From Erysipelotrichaceae bacterium (GTDB lineage: Bacteria; Bacillota_I; Bacilli_A; Erysipelotrichales; Erysipelotrichaceae), in contig SVBN01000002.1 of NCBI GenBank assembly GCA_015058875.1, forward strand, positions 28,016-92,015: a stretch of 64,000 bases of DNA, given 5' to 3'. This document shows positions 1-7,388 of this stretch, piece by piece. The notes under the pieces are model-generated. The model did not search any database. It saw nothing but the letters and a program-made list of their open reading frames with translations, and had not been told where the DNA came from. Both the position numbers and the translations under genes were made by a program. How positions within the stretch are numbered: position 1 is the first letter of the stretch; every line of letters begins with the position of its first letter.

Positions 1-1
1 C

Positions 2-331
2 ATCGGGGGAATTATCGCAACCCTGGGAGTTGTTTCTCCTTCGGTAGTCATCATTTCTCTGATTGCCGGACTGATCTCCAATTTCTCGGAACTGGAAATT
101 GTCCAGCATGCACTGAAGGGCATTCAGGTCGCGGTATGCGTGCTGATGTTCACCGCAATCCGCGGACTGTACAAAAAGGGCGTCAAGGGAACGATTCCGT
201 TTATCATCTTTGCGGCGGCGTTTCTTCTGTCCTATTTCACAAGCATCTCAACCGTGATTCTGGTTATCATTGCGGGCGTGGCCGGTTATGTGATCAGCGT
301 TAGCGGAAAGAAAGGCGGTGAAGCAAAATGA
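2..331 (+). CDS. Chromate transporter family protein, first half (5' truncated by window edge)
   Basis: The reading frame is open from base 2 and ends at TGA 329-331. The visible 109 residues are hydrophobic membrane segments ending in a short basic tail (GKKGGEAK). The segment near the window edge (IGGIIATLGVVSPSVVIIS) matches the C-terminal part of a single CHR domain (ChrA superfamily). These short CHR proteins occur as adjacent pairs that together replace one long ChrA, and the next gene is the partner, overlapping by 4 bases (ATGA). Family knowledge links ChrA to chromate/sulfate anion movement, but the short paired forms in Bacillota are poorly tested, so the substrate is unknown. The N-terminus lies outside the window. 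Confidence 0.85.
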   Translation: MGGIIATLGVVSPSVVIISLIAGLISNFSELEIVQHALKGIQVAVCVLMFTAIRGLYKKGVKGTIPFIIFAAAFLLSYFTSISTVILVIIAGVAGYVISVSGKKGGEAK

Positions 332-897
332 GTACGTTCCTGCTGATGTGCTTTGAGTTCTTCAAAACCGGTCTGTTTGCGATCGGCGGAGGACTGGCCT
401 CTATTCCTTTCCTGAAGGAAATGTCCGTGAAATACGGATGGTTTACGATTGAACAGCTGACCACTATGATCGCGGTCAGTGAATCGACGCCCGGTCCGAT
501 CGGCATCAATATGGCAACTTATGTCGGCTATCATATGTTCGGTATCGCGGGAGGCATCTGCGCTACGCTTTCCCTGGTTGCACCGAGCATCATCGTCATC
601 TGCATTGTCGCAAAAGTACTGGAAAAGTTCCGGAACTCACCGGTCGTCAACGGTGTGTTCTCCGGATTCCGCCCGGCAGTCGTCGGATTTATCCTGGCAG
701 CGGTTGCCAGCATCTATCTGAATTCACTGCTCCGCATCCCTGCATGGCAGGCCAGCGGAAATCTGACGGATCTGTTCAACTGGAAGGCAATCATCCTGTT
801 TGCGGCACTGCTTGCATTCTATGAATACAAGCCGAAGATACATCCGATTGTAATCATCTGCCTGGCTGCCGCAGCCGGCATCATTCTCGGATTCTGA
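328..897 (+). CDS. Chromate transporter family protein, second half
   Basis: 189-residue integral membrane protein of the CHR domain family. The N-terminus (LMCFEFFKTGLFAIGGGLAS) carries the GxFxxGGG signature, and the SESTPGPIGINMATYVGY segment contains the typical TPGP motif. Length fits a single CHR domain. It starts inside the stop codon of the upstream half (ATGA), so the two are translationally coupled and probably form a heterodimeric anion transporter in the cytoplasmic membrane. A strong hairpin terminator follows at once. Function by family is anion (chromate or sulfate) transport; the real substrate cannot be read from sequence. Confidence 0.88.
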   Translation: MSTFLLMCFEFFKTGLFAIGGGLASIPFLKEMSVKYGWFTIEQLTTMIAVSESTPGPIGINMATYVGYHMFGIAGGICATLSLVAPSIIVICIVAKVLEKFRNSPVVNGVFSGFRPAVVGFILAAVASIYLNSLLRIPAWQASGNLTDLFNWKAIILFAALLAFYEYKPKIHPIVIICLAAAAGIILGF

Positions 898-905
898 TTA
901 CAGTC

Positions 906-953
906 AAAGGAATTCTCTGAGTACAGTATATGTATGAGGAGAATTCCTTTTTG
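906..953 (+). terminator. Rho-independent terminator after chromate transporter pair
   Basis: Perfect 12-bp inverted repeat, AAAGGAATTCTC at 906-917 and GAGAATTCCTTT at 939-950, followed by further T residues. Confidence 0.85.
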
Positions 954-976
954 TCTGTAAATGCGAAGCGGATTGT

Positions 977-985
977 TGGTATAAT
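977..985 (+). promoter_or_regulatory. Extended -10 promoter, nearly leaderless
   Basis: TGG-TATAAT with a TGn extension; the hexamer is 980-985. The predicted +1 is about 992, two bases before the ATG at 994, leaving no room for a ribosome site. No good -35 is visible. Confidence 0.6.
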
Positions 986-993
986 GCGGCTGT

Positions 994-1375
994 ATGAGAA
1001 TAGAAAAAAACAGACATCTTGCCATTCTTTATACGCTTGTGAAATCACAGAATGATTTTATTTCCTCGGAAGAGCTGGCAGAAAAAACGATGTCTTCCGT
1101 ACGCACGGCAAAGAGTGATATTGCCATGCTGAACGGTGCACTGAAGGCGGAACACATCGGCTCTATTGAATCCAGACGAACAGGTGAGCACGGAAGTGTT
1201 CGGGTATTATCTGCATACACCGAACGAAACACTTTACACAGTCGATTACACTGCAGACGGAAAGAACTATAAGTTTGAAACTCTGCATATCGAAGATCTG
1301 TTCGACAAGCTGCTTCTGAAGGGAACCGATTCGGATACAGGAGCTACCCCGATCGGATTCCACAAACCGGAATAA
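994..1375 (+). pseudogene. Truncated and frameshifted HTH regulator remnant
   Basis: The first frame (994 onward) encodes a helix-turn-helix resembling the N-terminal domain of BglG/Mga-type multidomain regulators (ILYTLVKSQNDFISSEELAE, then a recognition helix around SSVRTAKSDI). Near 1175-1200 the sense passes to another frame, where GYYLHTPNETLYTVDYTADG continues to a stop at 1373-1375. The join IESRR...GYYL resembles the wing after such an HTH, which supports a single frameshift. Full-length relatives run to several hundred residues with PRD or PTS domains, all missing here, and an unrelated gene follows after about 110 bases. Alternatives: a short functional HTH protein of 92 residues in the first frame, or a sequencing error. 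The promoter still looks intact. Confidence 0.55.
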
Positions 1376-1382
1376 GACACGG

Positions 1383-1405
1383 AAGAGGATGGGAACATCC
1401 TCTTT
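1383..1405 (+). terminator. Possible weak terminator
   Basis: AAGAGGATG (1383-1391) pairs with CATCCTCTT (1396-1404) around a 4-base loop, but the T-run is only three bases. Confidence 0.4.
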
Positions 1406-1488
1406 CGAACAAAAGACAGATAAGAGATATGTGCAGAATATCAAATGAAGATGAAGAAAATCATCTGCACTGAATGGAGGATCAGGCA

Positions 1489-2328
1489 ATGAAATACAGC
1501 AGGATCAATGTTCATGGGATTCGGATTTTTTACAGAGAGTGCGGTTCGGAGGATCTTCCGGTCATGGTGCTGTTCCACGGTTTTCCGTCCGCAGGACATA
1601 TGTTCAGGGATCTGATGCCGGCACTGCAGGACAGATTTCATCTGATTGCGCCGGATTATCCGGGATTCGGTCAGTCGGATTCTCCGTCCAGGGAAGACTT
1701 TGCATATACATTTGATCATCTGGCGGAAGTGATGGAAGGATTCCTGGAAGAGATGAAGCTGGACCGGTTTTATATGTATGTGTTTGACTACGGTGCACCG
1801 ATCGGTTTCCGGATTGCCATGAAACATCCGGAATGGATCATGGGCATTGTCTCCCAGAACGGCAATGTATACAGGGAAGGTCTCGGAAAGAAATGGGAAG
1901 CACGCGCGGAATACTGGAAAAATCCCACACCGGAGCTGCGTGAACAGTACAAGAGCGCTTTTGCAAAAGATACCGTGATCGGCCAGTATACATTCGGGAC
2001 GGAAGAGGGCAGTGTTTCTCCGGATGGGTATTCACTGGATCTGTATTATGCATCTGTCATTCCGGATTATGCGGAAAAACAGTCAGACCTGATATTTGAT
2101 TATCAGAACAATGTGAAGATGTATCCTGCCTTTCAGGAATATCTGCGGACATATCATCCGAAACTGCTTGCAGTATGGGGAAAGGATGATCCTTCCTTTA
2201 TCTGGGCAGGAGCGGAGGCATTTGCCCGGGATCTTCCCAATGCGCGGATTGTGCCGGTTTCCAGCGGACACTTTGCTTTGGAAAACTGCTGCGAAAAAAT
2301 AGCGGAAGAGATCCGCAGGTTCTTCTGA
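1489..2328 (+). CDS. Alpha/beta hydrolase with Asp nucleophile (epoxide hydrolase / haloalkane dehalogenase-like)
   Basis: 279-residue alpha/beta hydrolase. It has the HGFP oxyanion-turn motif (VLFHGFPSAGHMF), the PDYPGFGQSD strand-loop, and a nucleophile elbow reading FDYGAPIG, in which the usual Ser is replaced by Asp. That replacement is characteristic of epoxide hydrolases and haloalkane dehalogenases. The acid lies in WGKDDP and the base in SSGHFALE near the C-terminus. Expected chemistry is attack of Asp on an epoxide or haloalkyl carbon followed by hydrolysis; the substrate is unknown. The start at 1489 has GGAGG 8 bases upstream; an upstream ATG at 1474 lacks one. Monocistronic, with a bidirectional terminator shared with the convergent gene at 2407. 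Confidence 0.8.
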   Translation: MKYSRINVHGIRIFYRECGSEDLPVMVLFHGFPSAGHMFRDLMPALQDRFHLIAPDYPGFGQSDSPSREDFAYTFDHLAEVMEGFLEEMKLDRFYMYVFDYGAPIGFRIAMKHPEWIMGIVSQNGNVYREGLGKKWEARAEYWKNPTPELREQYKSAFAKDTVIGQYTFGTEEGSVSPDGYSLDLYYASVIPDYAEKQSDLIFDYQNNVKMYPAFQEYLRTYHPKLLAVWGKDDPSFIWAGAEAFARDLPNARIVPVSSGHFALENCCEKIAEEIRRFF

Positions 2329-2342
2329 ATATGAATAACGAA

Positions 2343-2382
2343 AAAAGGAAATGATGACCATAGCGCCATGATTTCCTTTTTG
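2343..2382. terminator. Bidirectional terminator between convergent genes
   Basis: AAAGGAAAT...ATTTCCTTT stem with A-tract on the left and T-tract on the right, lying between the ends of the genes at 2328 and 2407. Confidence 0.7.
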
Positions 2383-2406
2383 TATCTGATGAAGAAGAAA
2401 TGAATA

Positions 2407-3171
2407 TCAGAAACGGAATGAGAATGTACCGAAATCAAATGTTTTGCTGCACTGACGCAGATCGCCTTCCGCTTCAATCTGTTCCAGAGCCTCCGTCATT
2501 TCATCGATAATACCGGGATGAACCGGATAACGGTAATGTCCCGGAAAAAAACTGCCGATCTTCAGATTCTTCAGCTTTCGTATTGATTCAGCAAGCTTCA
2601 CAGGATCTGTGGATGGATAAAAGGCATCAATCTGTCCGTAATAAATCAGATCACCGGAAAACAGATATCCTCTCTCCGCTTCATAGAATACGCAGTGTCC
2701 GGGAGAATGCCCCGGTGTATGAATGATCTGAAGATTCCTGTTTCCTGTGCTCAATGTTTCTCCGCCTGCATATGTGAAGGAAGGAGTTCCCTGAAAAACA
2801 TTCCAGGTCTCCGGATCAAAATCATCCGGAAGAACTGTCGGCTCTTTAATCAGATCACTCAGTACTGCAGGGCGGGGAACAGGAAAATGTTTACTGATCC
2901 ATGGCACCTCTGCTTCATGAACGCCGAAGTGTTCAAAGCTGCCGTGGGATCCGATATGATCCCAATGCACATGTGTGGTCAGTACCGTGACCGGCCCCTG
3001 ATACAGCTTTCTGACAGCAGGACCGATATCCCGGATTCCGGCGCCGGTATCAATCAGGAAAGCTCTGTCCGTACCGCACAGCAGCCAGCAGTGCGTCTGC
3101 TCGCGGTGCCGGTATTCACTGATGCAGTATGTATCCGCATCAATCTGTTCTGTTTCAAACCATTCGTTCAT
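2407..3171 (-). CDS. Metallo-beta-lactamase-fold hydrolase
   Basis: 254-residue MBL-fold metal hydrolase. Metal-binding motifs are in order: THVHWDHIG (HxHxDH) near residue 70, HTPGHSPGH near 140, the FSGDLIYYGQ aspartate near 170, and FFPGHYRYPVH near the C-terminus. These are the ligands of a dinuclear Zn (or Fe) site. The layout is that of glyoxalase II-like or general MBL hydrolases, not antibiotic lactamases; no signal peptide, so cytoplasmic. Substrate unknown. No Shine-Dalgarno sequence precedes the ATG; instead an extended -10 element sits exactly 6 bases upstream, so the mRNA is predicted to be leaderless. Confidence 0.85.
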   Translation of the reverse strand: MNEWFETEQIDADTYCISEYRHREQTHCWLLCGTDRAFLIDTGAGIRDIGPAVRKLYQGPVTVLTTHVHWDHIGSHGSFEHFGVHEAEVPWISKHFPVPRPAVLSDLIKEPTVLPDDFDPETWNVFQGTPSFTYAGGETLSTGNRNLQIIHTPGHSPGHCVFYEAERGYLFSGDLIYYGQIDAFYPSTDPVKLAESIRKLKNLKIGSFFPGHYRYPVHPGIIDEMTEALEQIEAEGDLRQCSKTFDFGTFSFRF

Positions 3172-3176
3172 ATAAA

Positions 3177-3465
3177 CAGAATATCAGAAAATGATCAGAG
3201 TTTCTTAAGGGATAACGGTCATGATCTCAATGTCCTGCGCTATCAGGCGTTTTTTATGAATGAATCTTTCGGCTTCCGGCACTACAACGGCAGTAAATAC
3301 GAAATACTGCCGATCTGGTAATACTGAATGCTGACTGACTGGGAAATCATTTTGAATTCATGTGAAATATAATGATGCAGAGAACAACGGTATTCCATTT
3401 TTCCGTTCTGTTTCAAATTTAATTCCGGGTGTGCAGAGTGTGCAGAATATCGGAAAATGATCAGA
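3177..3465. repeat. Pair of 23-bp direct repeats
   Basis: Bases 3177-3199 and 3443-3465 are identical at 22 of 23 positions (core GAAAATGATCAGA). The first copy carries, on the minus strand, the -10 element of the MBL-fold gene. The second could be a duplicated promoter or operator. Confidence 0.5.
3178..3186 (-). promoter_or_regulatory. Extended -10 promoter, leaderless MBL-fold gene
   Basis: Reading the minus strand, TGA-TATTCT is followed by six bases and then the ATG at 3171, so the predicted +1 is the A of the start codon. This element lies inside one copy of a 23-bp direct repeat. Confidence 0.55.
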
Positions 3466-3521
3466 CTTTATGACATGTTTACAATCATTCGGTCAAATGT
3501 CGTACATATGCTGAATATCAG
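3200..3521. other. Intergenic region, no supported gene
   Basis: About 320 bases between the divergent MBL-fold and MATE genes. It is A/T-richer than the flanking genes. A short frame at 3256-3321 (MNESFGFRHYNGSKYEI...) reads like the tail of a protein but has no ribosome site and no recognisable family; it may be a gene remnant. The second copy of the 23-bp repeat lies at 3443-3465. Confidence 0.4.
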
Positions 3522-3530
3522 TGATAAGAT
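3522..3530 (+). promoter_or_regulatory. Extended -10 promoter, leaderless MATE gene
   Basis: TGA-TAAGAT with the hexamer at 3525-3530, then six bases and ATG at 3537, which coincides with the predicted +1. No Shine-Dalgarno sequence precedes the start. Confidence 0.55.
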
Positions 3531-3536
3531 GCGGAC

Positions 3537-4883
3537 ATGGACAACGAGACGAAAGAGTTTATCCGGGAAGTATTCACACTGTCCCTGCCGGTAGGATTCC
3601 AGCAGATTATCAATCTGACAGTGAACATGATTGACAATATCATGGTCGGGCAGATGGGGGAACTGGCGATTACGGCAGTCTCCATCAGCGGCACATTCAC
3701 CTGGCTGGTCATGGTGTTCGGTACAGGTCTGGCACATGGGGCAAATGTCGTCATGGCACAGGATTGGGGAAGCGGGAATGTGCAGCGCATCAAGAAGCTG
3801 TTTTCCTTTGTTATTACCATGTCCTTTTCCGCCGCATTGATCTTCTTTGTGCTCACTTCATTGTTTCCGGAAAGAATCATACAGATATACAGTTCCATGC
3901 CGCAGTTTGTTGCACCGGGAGTGGAATATCTTTCGATCATGAAATACAGCTTTCTGCTCACAAGCATTTCGCAGATGACGCTGCTGATGCTGCAGTCGGT
4001 CAGAAGCGTGAAGATCGGTCTGTACAACTCGATTCTGTCCTGTTTTACAAATATCTTTCTGAACTGGGTTCTGATTTTCGGACACCTCGGTTTTCCTGCC
4101 CTCGGTATCAGGGGTGCTGCGCTTGCGACGGTCATTGCCCGTTCGATTGAACTTGTCATTACTCTTACCTATCTGTTCCGGTTTGAACCGAATCTGCAGT
4201 TCCGCCCGAAGGATTTCCATCCGGTACTGGAGAAAGAATTCCTTCTGCAGTATATCCATATCACGCTGCCGTTATTGATCATCGATGTTTTCTCCAATCT
4301 GGTATCTTCGGTTCAGACAATGATCAGCGGGAGAATCTCCCAGTATTATATTTCTGCGAATTCCATTGTTCATATGGCATGGACGATTCCGAATTCCTTC
4401 TGCGTCGGTGTTTCCGCATCCGCTAACATCATGGTCGGAAATCTGATCGGCAGTTCCCGATTTGATACGGCAAAATCATATGCATGGAAGTTTGTGCGCA
4501 CGGCTCTTCTGCTCGGCGTGATTGCCAGCGGACTGGTACAGGTGATCCTGCCGGTGCTCAGCAACTTCTATAAGATAACGGATGAAACAAGGATTCTCAC
4601 AAGACAGATGGGCTATGCGGCATCGTGCACCGTGCTGTTTTTGCCGCTGTGCTTTGTGGTATTCAACGGTATCCTGAAAGCAGGCGGCCAGACAAGAAAG
4701 CTGATGTATGTGGATATGGCCGCAAACTGGCTGATTGCAATTCCGTTCGGATATATTGCGGCGTTTGTGCTGCACTGGCATCCGGCAGTGCTGTATGCGG
4801 TACTGCGCAGCGGCAATCTGTTCAAAGCGGGATGGGGGCTGCTGCAATTGAAAAAAGGGGACTGGATTCACAGAATTGCGTAG
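3537..4883 (+). CDS. MATE family multidrug/metabolite exporter
   Basis: 448-residue membrane protein with the usual 12 hydrophobic segments of the MATE family in two repeats. Each half opens with the family pattern: SLPVGFQQIINLTVNMIDNI with MVGQMGELAITAVSIS in the first, and LLIIDVFSNLVSSVQTMISG in the second. MATE proteins exchange Na+ or H+ for cationic drugs or metabolites across the cytoplasmic membrane. The gene appears monocistronic, divergent from the MBL-fold hydrolase. The start at 3537 is supported by the N-terminal family match and by the promoter position rather than by a ribosome site. Substrate unknown. Confidence 0.9.
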   Translation: MDNETKEFIREVFTLSLPVGFQQIINLTVNMIDNIMVGQMGELAITAVSISGTFTWLVMVFGTGLAHGANVVMAQDWGSGNVQRIKKLFSFVITMSFSAALIFFVLTSLFPERIIQIYSSMPQFVAPGVEYLSIMKYSFLLTSISQMTLLMLQSVRSVKIGLYNSILSCFTNIFLNWVLIFGHLGFPALGIRGAALATVIARSIELVITLTYLFRFEPNLQFRPKDFHPVLEKEFLLQYIHITLPLLIIDVFSNLVSSVQTMISGRISQYYISANSIVHMAWTIPNSFCVGVSASANIMVGNLIGSSRFDTAKSYAWKFVRTALLLGVIASGLVQVILPVLSNFYKITDETRILTRQMGYAASCTVLFLPLCFVVFNGILKAGGQTRKLMYVDMAANWLIAIPFGYIAAFVLHWHPAVLYAVLRSGNLFKAGWGLLQLKKGDWIHRIA

Positions 4884-4922
4884 CTGCGAAAAGGATTCTT
4901 AAGACGCTTTCGGGAAGCTGTA

Positions 4923-4931
4923 TGCTATACT
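4923..4931 (+). promoter_or_regulatory. Extended -10 promoter of TelA-type gene
   Basis: TGC-TATACT, hexamer 4926-4931. The predicted +1 near 4938 leaves a normal leader with GAGAGG before ATG 4972. Confidence 0.5.
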
Positions 4932-4971
4932 GAAATAGTTAATACAGAACAGCTGTAGAGAGGTAAATAAA

Positions 4972-6159
4972 ATGAGTGAAAATAATACACAGTCTCAGGC
5001 AATTACACTGACACTTTCTCCGGAAGAACTGGATGTACAGGCGGAAAAGGAAGCTGCCGAAGCCGCAGCCGCCAAAGCAGCCCAGGGTGCTCAGGCAGTC
5101 AAAGACCAGTATGATGAAGCGAAGCTGACTGAAGAAGAAAGAAGAACAGTCAACGAGTTCTCCAAGAAGATCGACATCATGGAGACCAATACAATTCTGC
5201 AGTACGGATCCGCTGCCCAGAAGAAAGTCACTGACTTCAGCGATACCGCACTGAAGAATGTCCGTACACAGGAACTCGGAGAAGTAGGGGAACTTCTCGG
5301 TGACCTGGTTGTTCAGCTGAAGACAACCGATGAAGAAGAGAAGAAAGGCATCATGGGTCTCTTCAAGAAGGGCGGAAACAAGATTGAACAGCTGAAAGTA
5401 CGCTATGACAAGGCGGAAGCCAATGTTGATAAGATTGCGACAGTTCTGGAAGATCATCAGATTCAGCTGCTGAAGGACATTGCCCTGCTGGACCAGCTGT
5501 ACGAGAGAAACGCACAGAACACAAAGGAACTGTCCATGTATATCATTGCCGGCAAGAAGAAGCTGGAAGAAGTACGCAGTACAGAACTTCCCGCACTGGT
5601 CGCAAAGGCAAAGGCTTCCGGTCTTCCGGAAGATTCCCAGGCTGCCAATGACCTGTCCCAGGCATGCGACAGATTTGAGAAGAAACTGTATGACCTGGAA
5701 CTGACAAGACAGGTATCCATCCAGATGGCACCGCAGATCCGTCTGGTTCAGAACAATGACACACTGATGACAGAAAAGATCCAGAGCACACTGGTCAATA
5801 CCATTCCGCTTTGGAAGAACCAGATCGTACTTGCAATGGGCATCAGCCATTCCAAGGAAGCGATGGAAGCCCAGCGCGAAGTTACCAACATGACAAATGC
5901 GCTGCTCAAGAAGAATGCGGAAACACTGCACCAGGCTACCGTTGAAACAGCCAAGGAAGCAGAACGCGGCATCGTTGATCTGGAAACACTCCAGCATACA
6001 AATGAAGAGCTGATCGCGACACTGGATGAAGTTCTGAACATCCAGAAGGAAGGTCACGAGAAGAGACTTGCGGCTGAGCAGGAACTGGCAAGAATTGAGA
6101 ACCAGCTGAATGACAAGCTGCTGGAAGTCAACTACCAGAGAGACGTCACAAGACGCTGA
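4972..6159 (+). CDS. TelA-type toxic anion resistance family protein
   Basis: 395-residue soluble, highly charged, mostly helical protein matching the TelA/KlaA family. The N-terminus is Ala/Glu-rich coiled coil (about residues 20-50). The core motif FSKKIDIMETNTILQYGSAA is followed by GELLGDLVVQLK and the LFKKGGNKIEQLK stretch. Further on are YIIAGKKKLEE and PLWKNQIVLAMG, both characteristic of the family. Length is typical. Members are linked to tellurite and other stress tolerance, often near vWA and TerD proteins, but no Ter genes are adjacent, so the role is open (envelope stress is one guess). A GAGAGG ribosome site precedes the ATG. A hairpin separates it from the esterase downstream. 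Confidence 0.88.
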   Translation: MSENNTQSQAITLTLSPEELDVQAEKEAAEAAAAKAAQGAQAVKDQYDEAKLTEEERRTVNEFSKKIDIMETNTILQYGSAAQKKVTDFSDTALKNVRTQELGEVGELLGDLVVQLKTTDEEEKKGIMGLFKKGGNKIEQLKVRYDKAEANVDKIATVLEDHQIQLLKDIALLDQLYERNAQNTKELSMYIIAGKKKLEEVRSTELPALVAKAKASGLPEDSQAANDLSQACDRFEKKLYDLELTRQVSIQMAPQIRLVQNNDTLMTEKIQSTLVNTIPLWKNQIVLAMGISHSKEAMEAQREVTNMTNALLKKNAETLHQATVETAKEAERGIVDLETLQHTNEELIATLDEVLNIQKEGHEKRLAAEQELARIENQLNDKLLEVNYQRDVTRR

Positions 6160-6169
6160 TTGAAACAGG

Positions 6170-6196
6170 AAGAGCCGGCACAGACCGGCTCTTATT
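6170..6196 (+). terminator. Terminator or attenuator after TelA-type gene
   Basis: Perfect AAGAGCCGG (6170-6178) / CCGGCTCTT (6185-6193) stem with a 6-base loop; the T-run is short, so read-through into the next gene is likely. Confidence 0.55.
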
Positions 6197-6210
6197 GATA
6201 TGGGGGAACT

Positions 6211-7365
6211 ATGAGTACTGAATATACCAAATGGGCTGCCTGCTGGGGCAACGCAACTTCGATCAGAGAGCAGACAGAATGCATTTATGCCAAGGACCTG
6301 ACACTGCGTTATCCGCTGTTCATGTGCTTCAGCGGTGACCGTCTGCGCTTTCATTTTTCCAATCTGACCGGAACCGAGCCGGTTACCCTGCAGGCATGCG
6401 TATCCGGACCTTCCGCAGATGAGAAGTTCGGAATGGAGACCGCCGATATTACATACCGGGGAGAAAAGAAGATTCATATCCTCCCGGGAAGTGAAACCGT
6501 CAGTGATGAGATACCGTTCACTGTACGTGCCGGTGAAGCGCTGAATGTTTCCATATATCTGGATGGATATACCCAGATGAATGCCGGCGTACTGATCACC
6601 GGTCCTCTTTCCAAAGGATTCTATTCCTATGGAAATCATATGTATGACGAGGATCTGCCGCTGGATCTTTCCAGACAGACAAGCTGGTTCCAGTTCCTGA
6701 ATACAGTTGATATCCATACCGAAGAGAAGAACCATGCGCTGATCTGTTACGGAGACTCTATTACCGCCCAGTCCTGGCCGGATTACCTGAGTCTGCGGGC
6801 ATGGGAAAACGGATACCGGAATATTGCCGTGATCCGCAGGGCAGTCAGCGGTACCCGCATTCTGCGCCAATATGACAATATTACCTATGCGGCTTACGGA
6901 CTGAAGGGGAAGACCAGATTCCCGGTAGAAATGAATACTGCCGGAGCCGATACGGTTCTCATACAGCACGGCATTAATGATATCATCCATCCGGTCGGAG
7001 TCGATGTGAATCCGTTCCGTCCGTGGCGTGATCTGCCGACCGGGAAAGAACTGCGTGACGGCTATAAGGAGCTGTATATCGATTACGCCAGATCCCTCGG
7101 CATGAAAGTCTGGGGCGGAACACTGCTTCCGATCAAAGGCTGGCGTACATATGAACCGTTCCGTGAGGATCTGAAGAATGAGTTCAACCAGTGGCTCAGA
7201 ACAACGGATCTGCTGGACGGCTGCGTGGACTTCGACCTGACACTGAGAGATCCGGAATATCCGGAAAGTTTCCGGAAAGAATATGACAGCGGCGATCATC
7301 TGCATCCCTCCGAAGCAGGATACAAAGCTATGGCCAATGCCATTCCGGAGATTCTGCTGAAATAA
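6211..7365 (+). CDS. Two-domain SGNH/GDSL hydrolase
   Basis: 384-residue esterase of the SGNH family. Residues 1 to about 165 form a beta-rich N-terminal domain, as in carbohydrate-active SGNH enzymes. The catalytic domain begins at ALICYGDSITAQSWPDY (GDS block I, nucleophile Ser). Block III is LIQHGINDIIHP with the oxyanion Asn, and block V is DHLHPSEAGY with the Asp-x-x-His pair. No signal peptide is visible, so it probably acts in the cytoplasm, perhaps deacylating imported oligosaccharides. It sits 50 bases downstream of the TelA-type gene across a hairpin. The ATG follows GGGGGAACT. Exact ester substrate unknown. Confidence 0.85.
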   Translation: MSTEYTKWAACWGNATSIREQTECIYAKDLTLRYPLFMCFSGDRLRFHFSNLTGTEPVTLQACVSGPSADEKFGMETADITYRGEKKIHILPGSETVSDEIPFTVRAGEALNVSIYLDGYTQMNAGVLITGPLSKGFYSYGNHMYDEDLPLDLSRQTSWFQFLNTVDIHTEEKNHALICYGDSITAQSWPDYLSLRAWENGYRNIAVIRRAVSGTRILRQYDNITYAAYGLKGKTRFPVEMNTAGADTVLIQHGINDIIHPVGVDVNPFRPWRDLPTGKELRDGYKELYIDYARSLGMKVWGGTLLPIKGWRTYEPFREDLKNEFNQWLRTTDLLDGCVDFDLTLRDPEYPESFRKEYDSGDHLHPSEAGYKAMANAIPEILLK

Positions 7366-7388
7366 AAATTCCCGATTGCTCAGGAATC
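7364..7388 (-). terminator. Probable minus-strand terminator
   Basis: On the minus strand, ATTCC and GGAAT pair around a loop and are followed by TTTTTA; the element overlaps the stop codon of the minus-strand gene. Confidence 0.4.

Noticed and set aside
4939..7305. A 788-codon open frame on the minus strand across the TelA-type and SGNH genes
   Set aside because: It lies antisense to two genes with clear family motifs and good ribosome sites, is unusually Cys/Phe-rich and has no recognisable domain or start signal. It is a shadow of the codon bias of the plus-strand genes.
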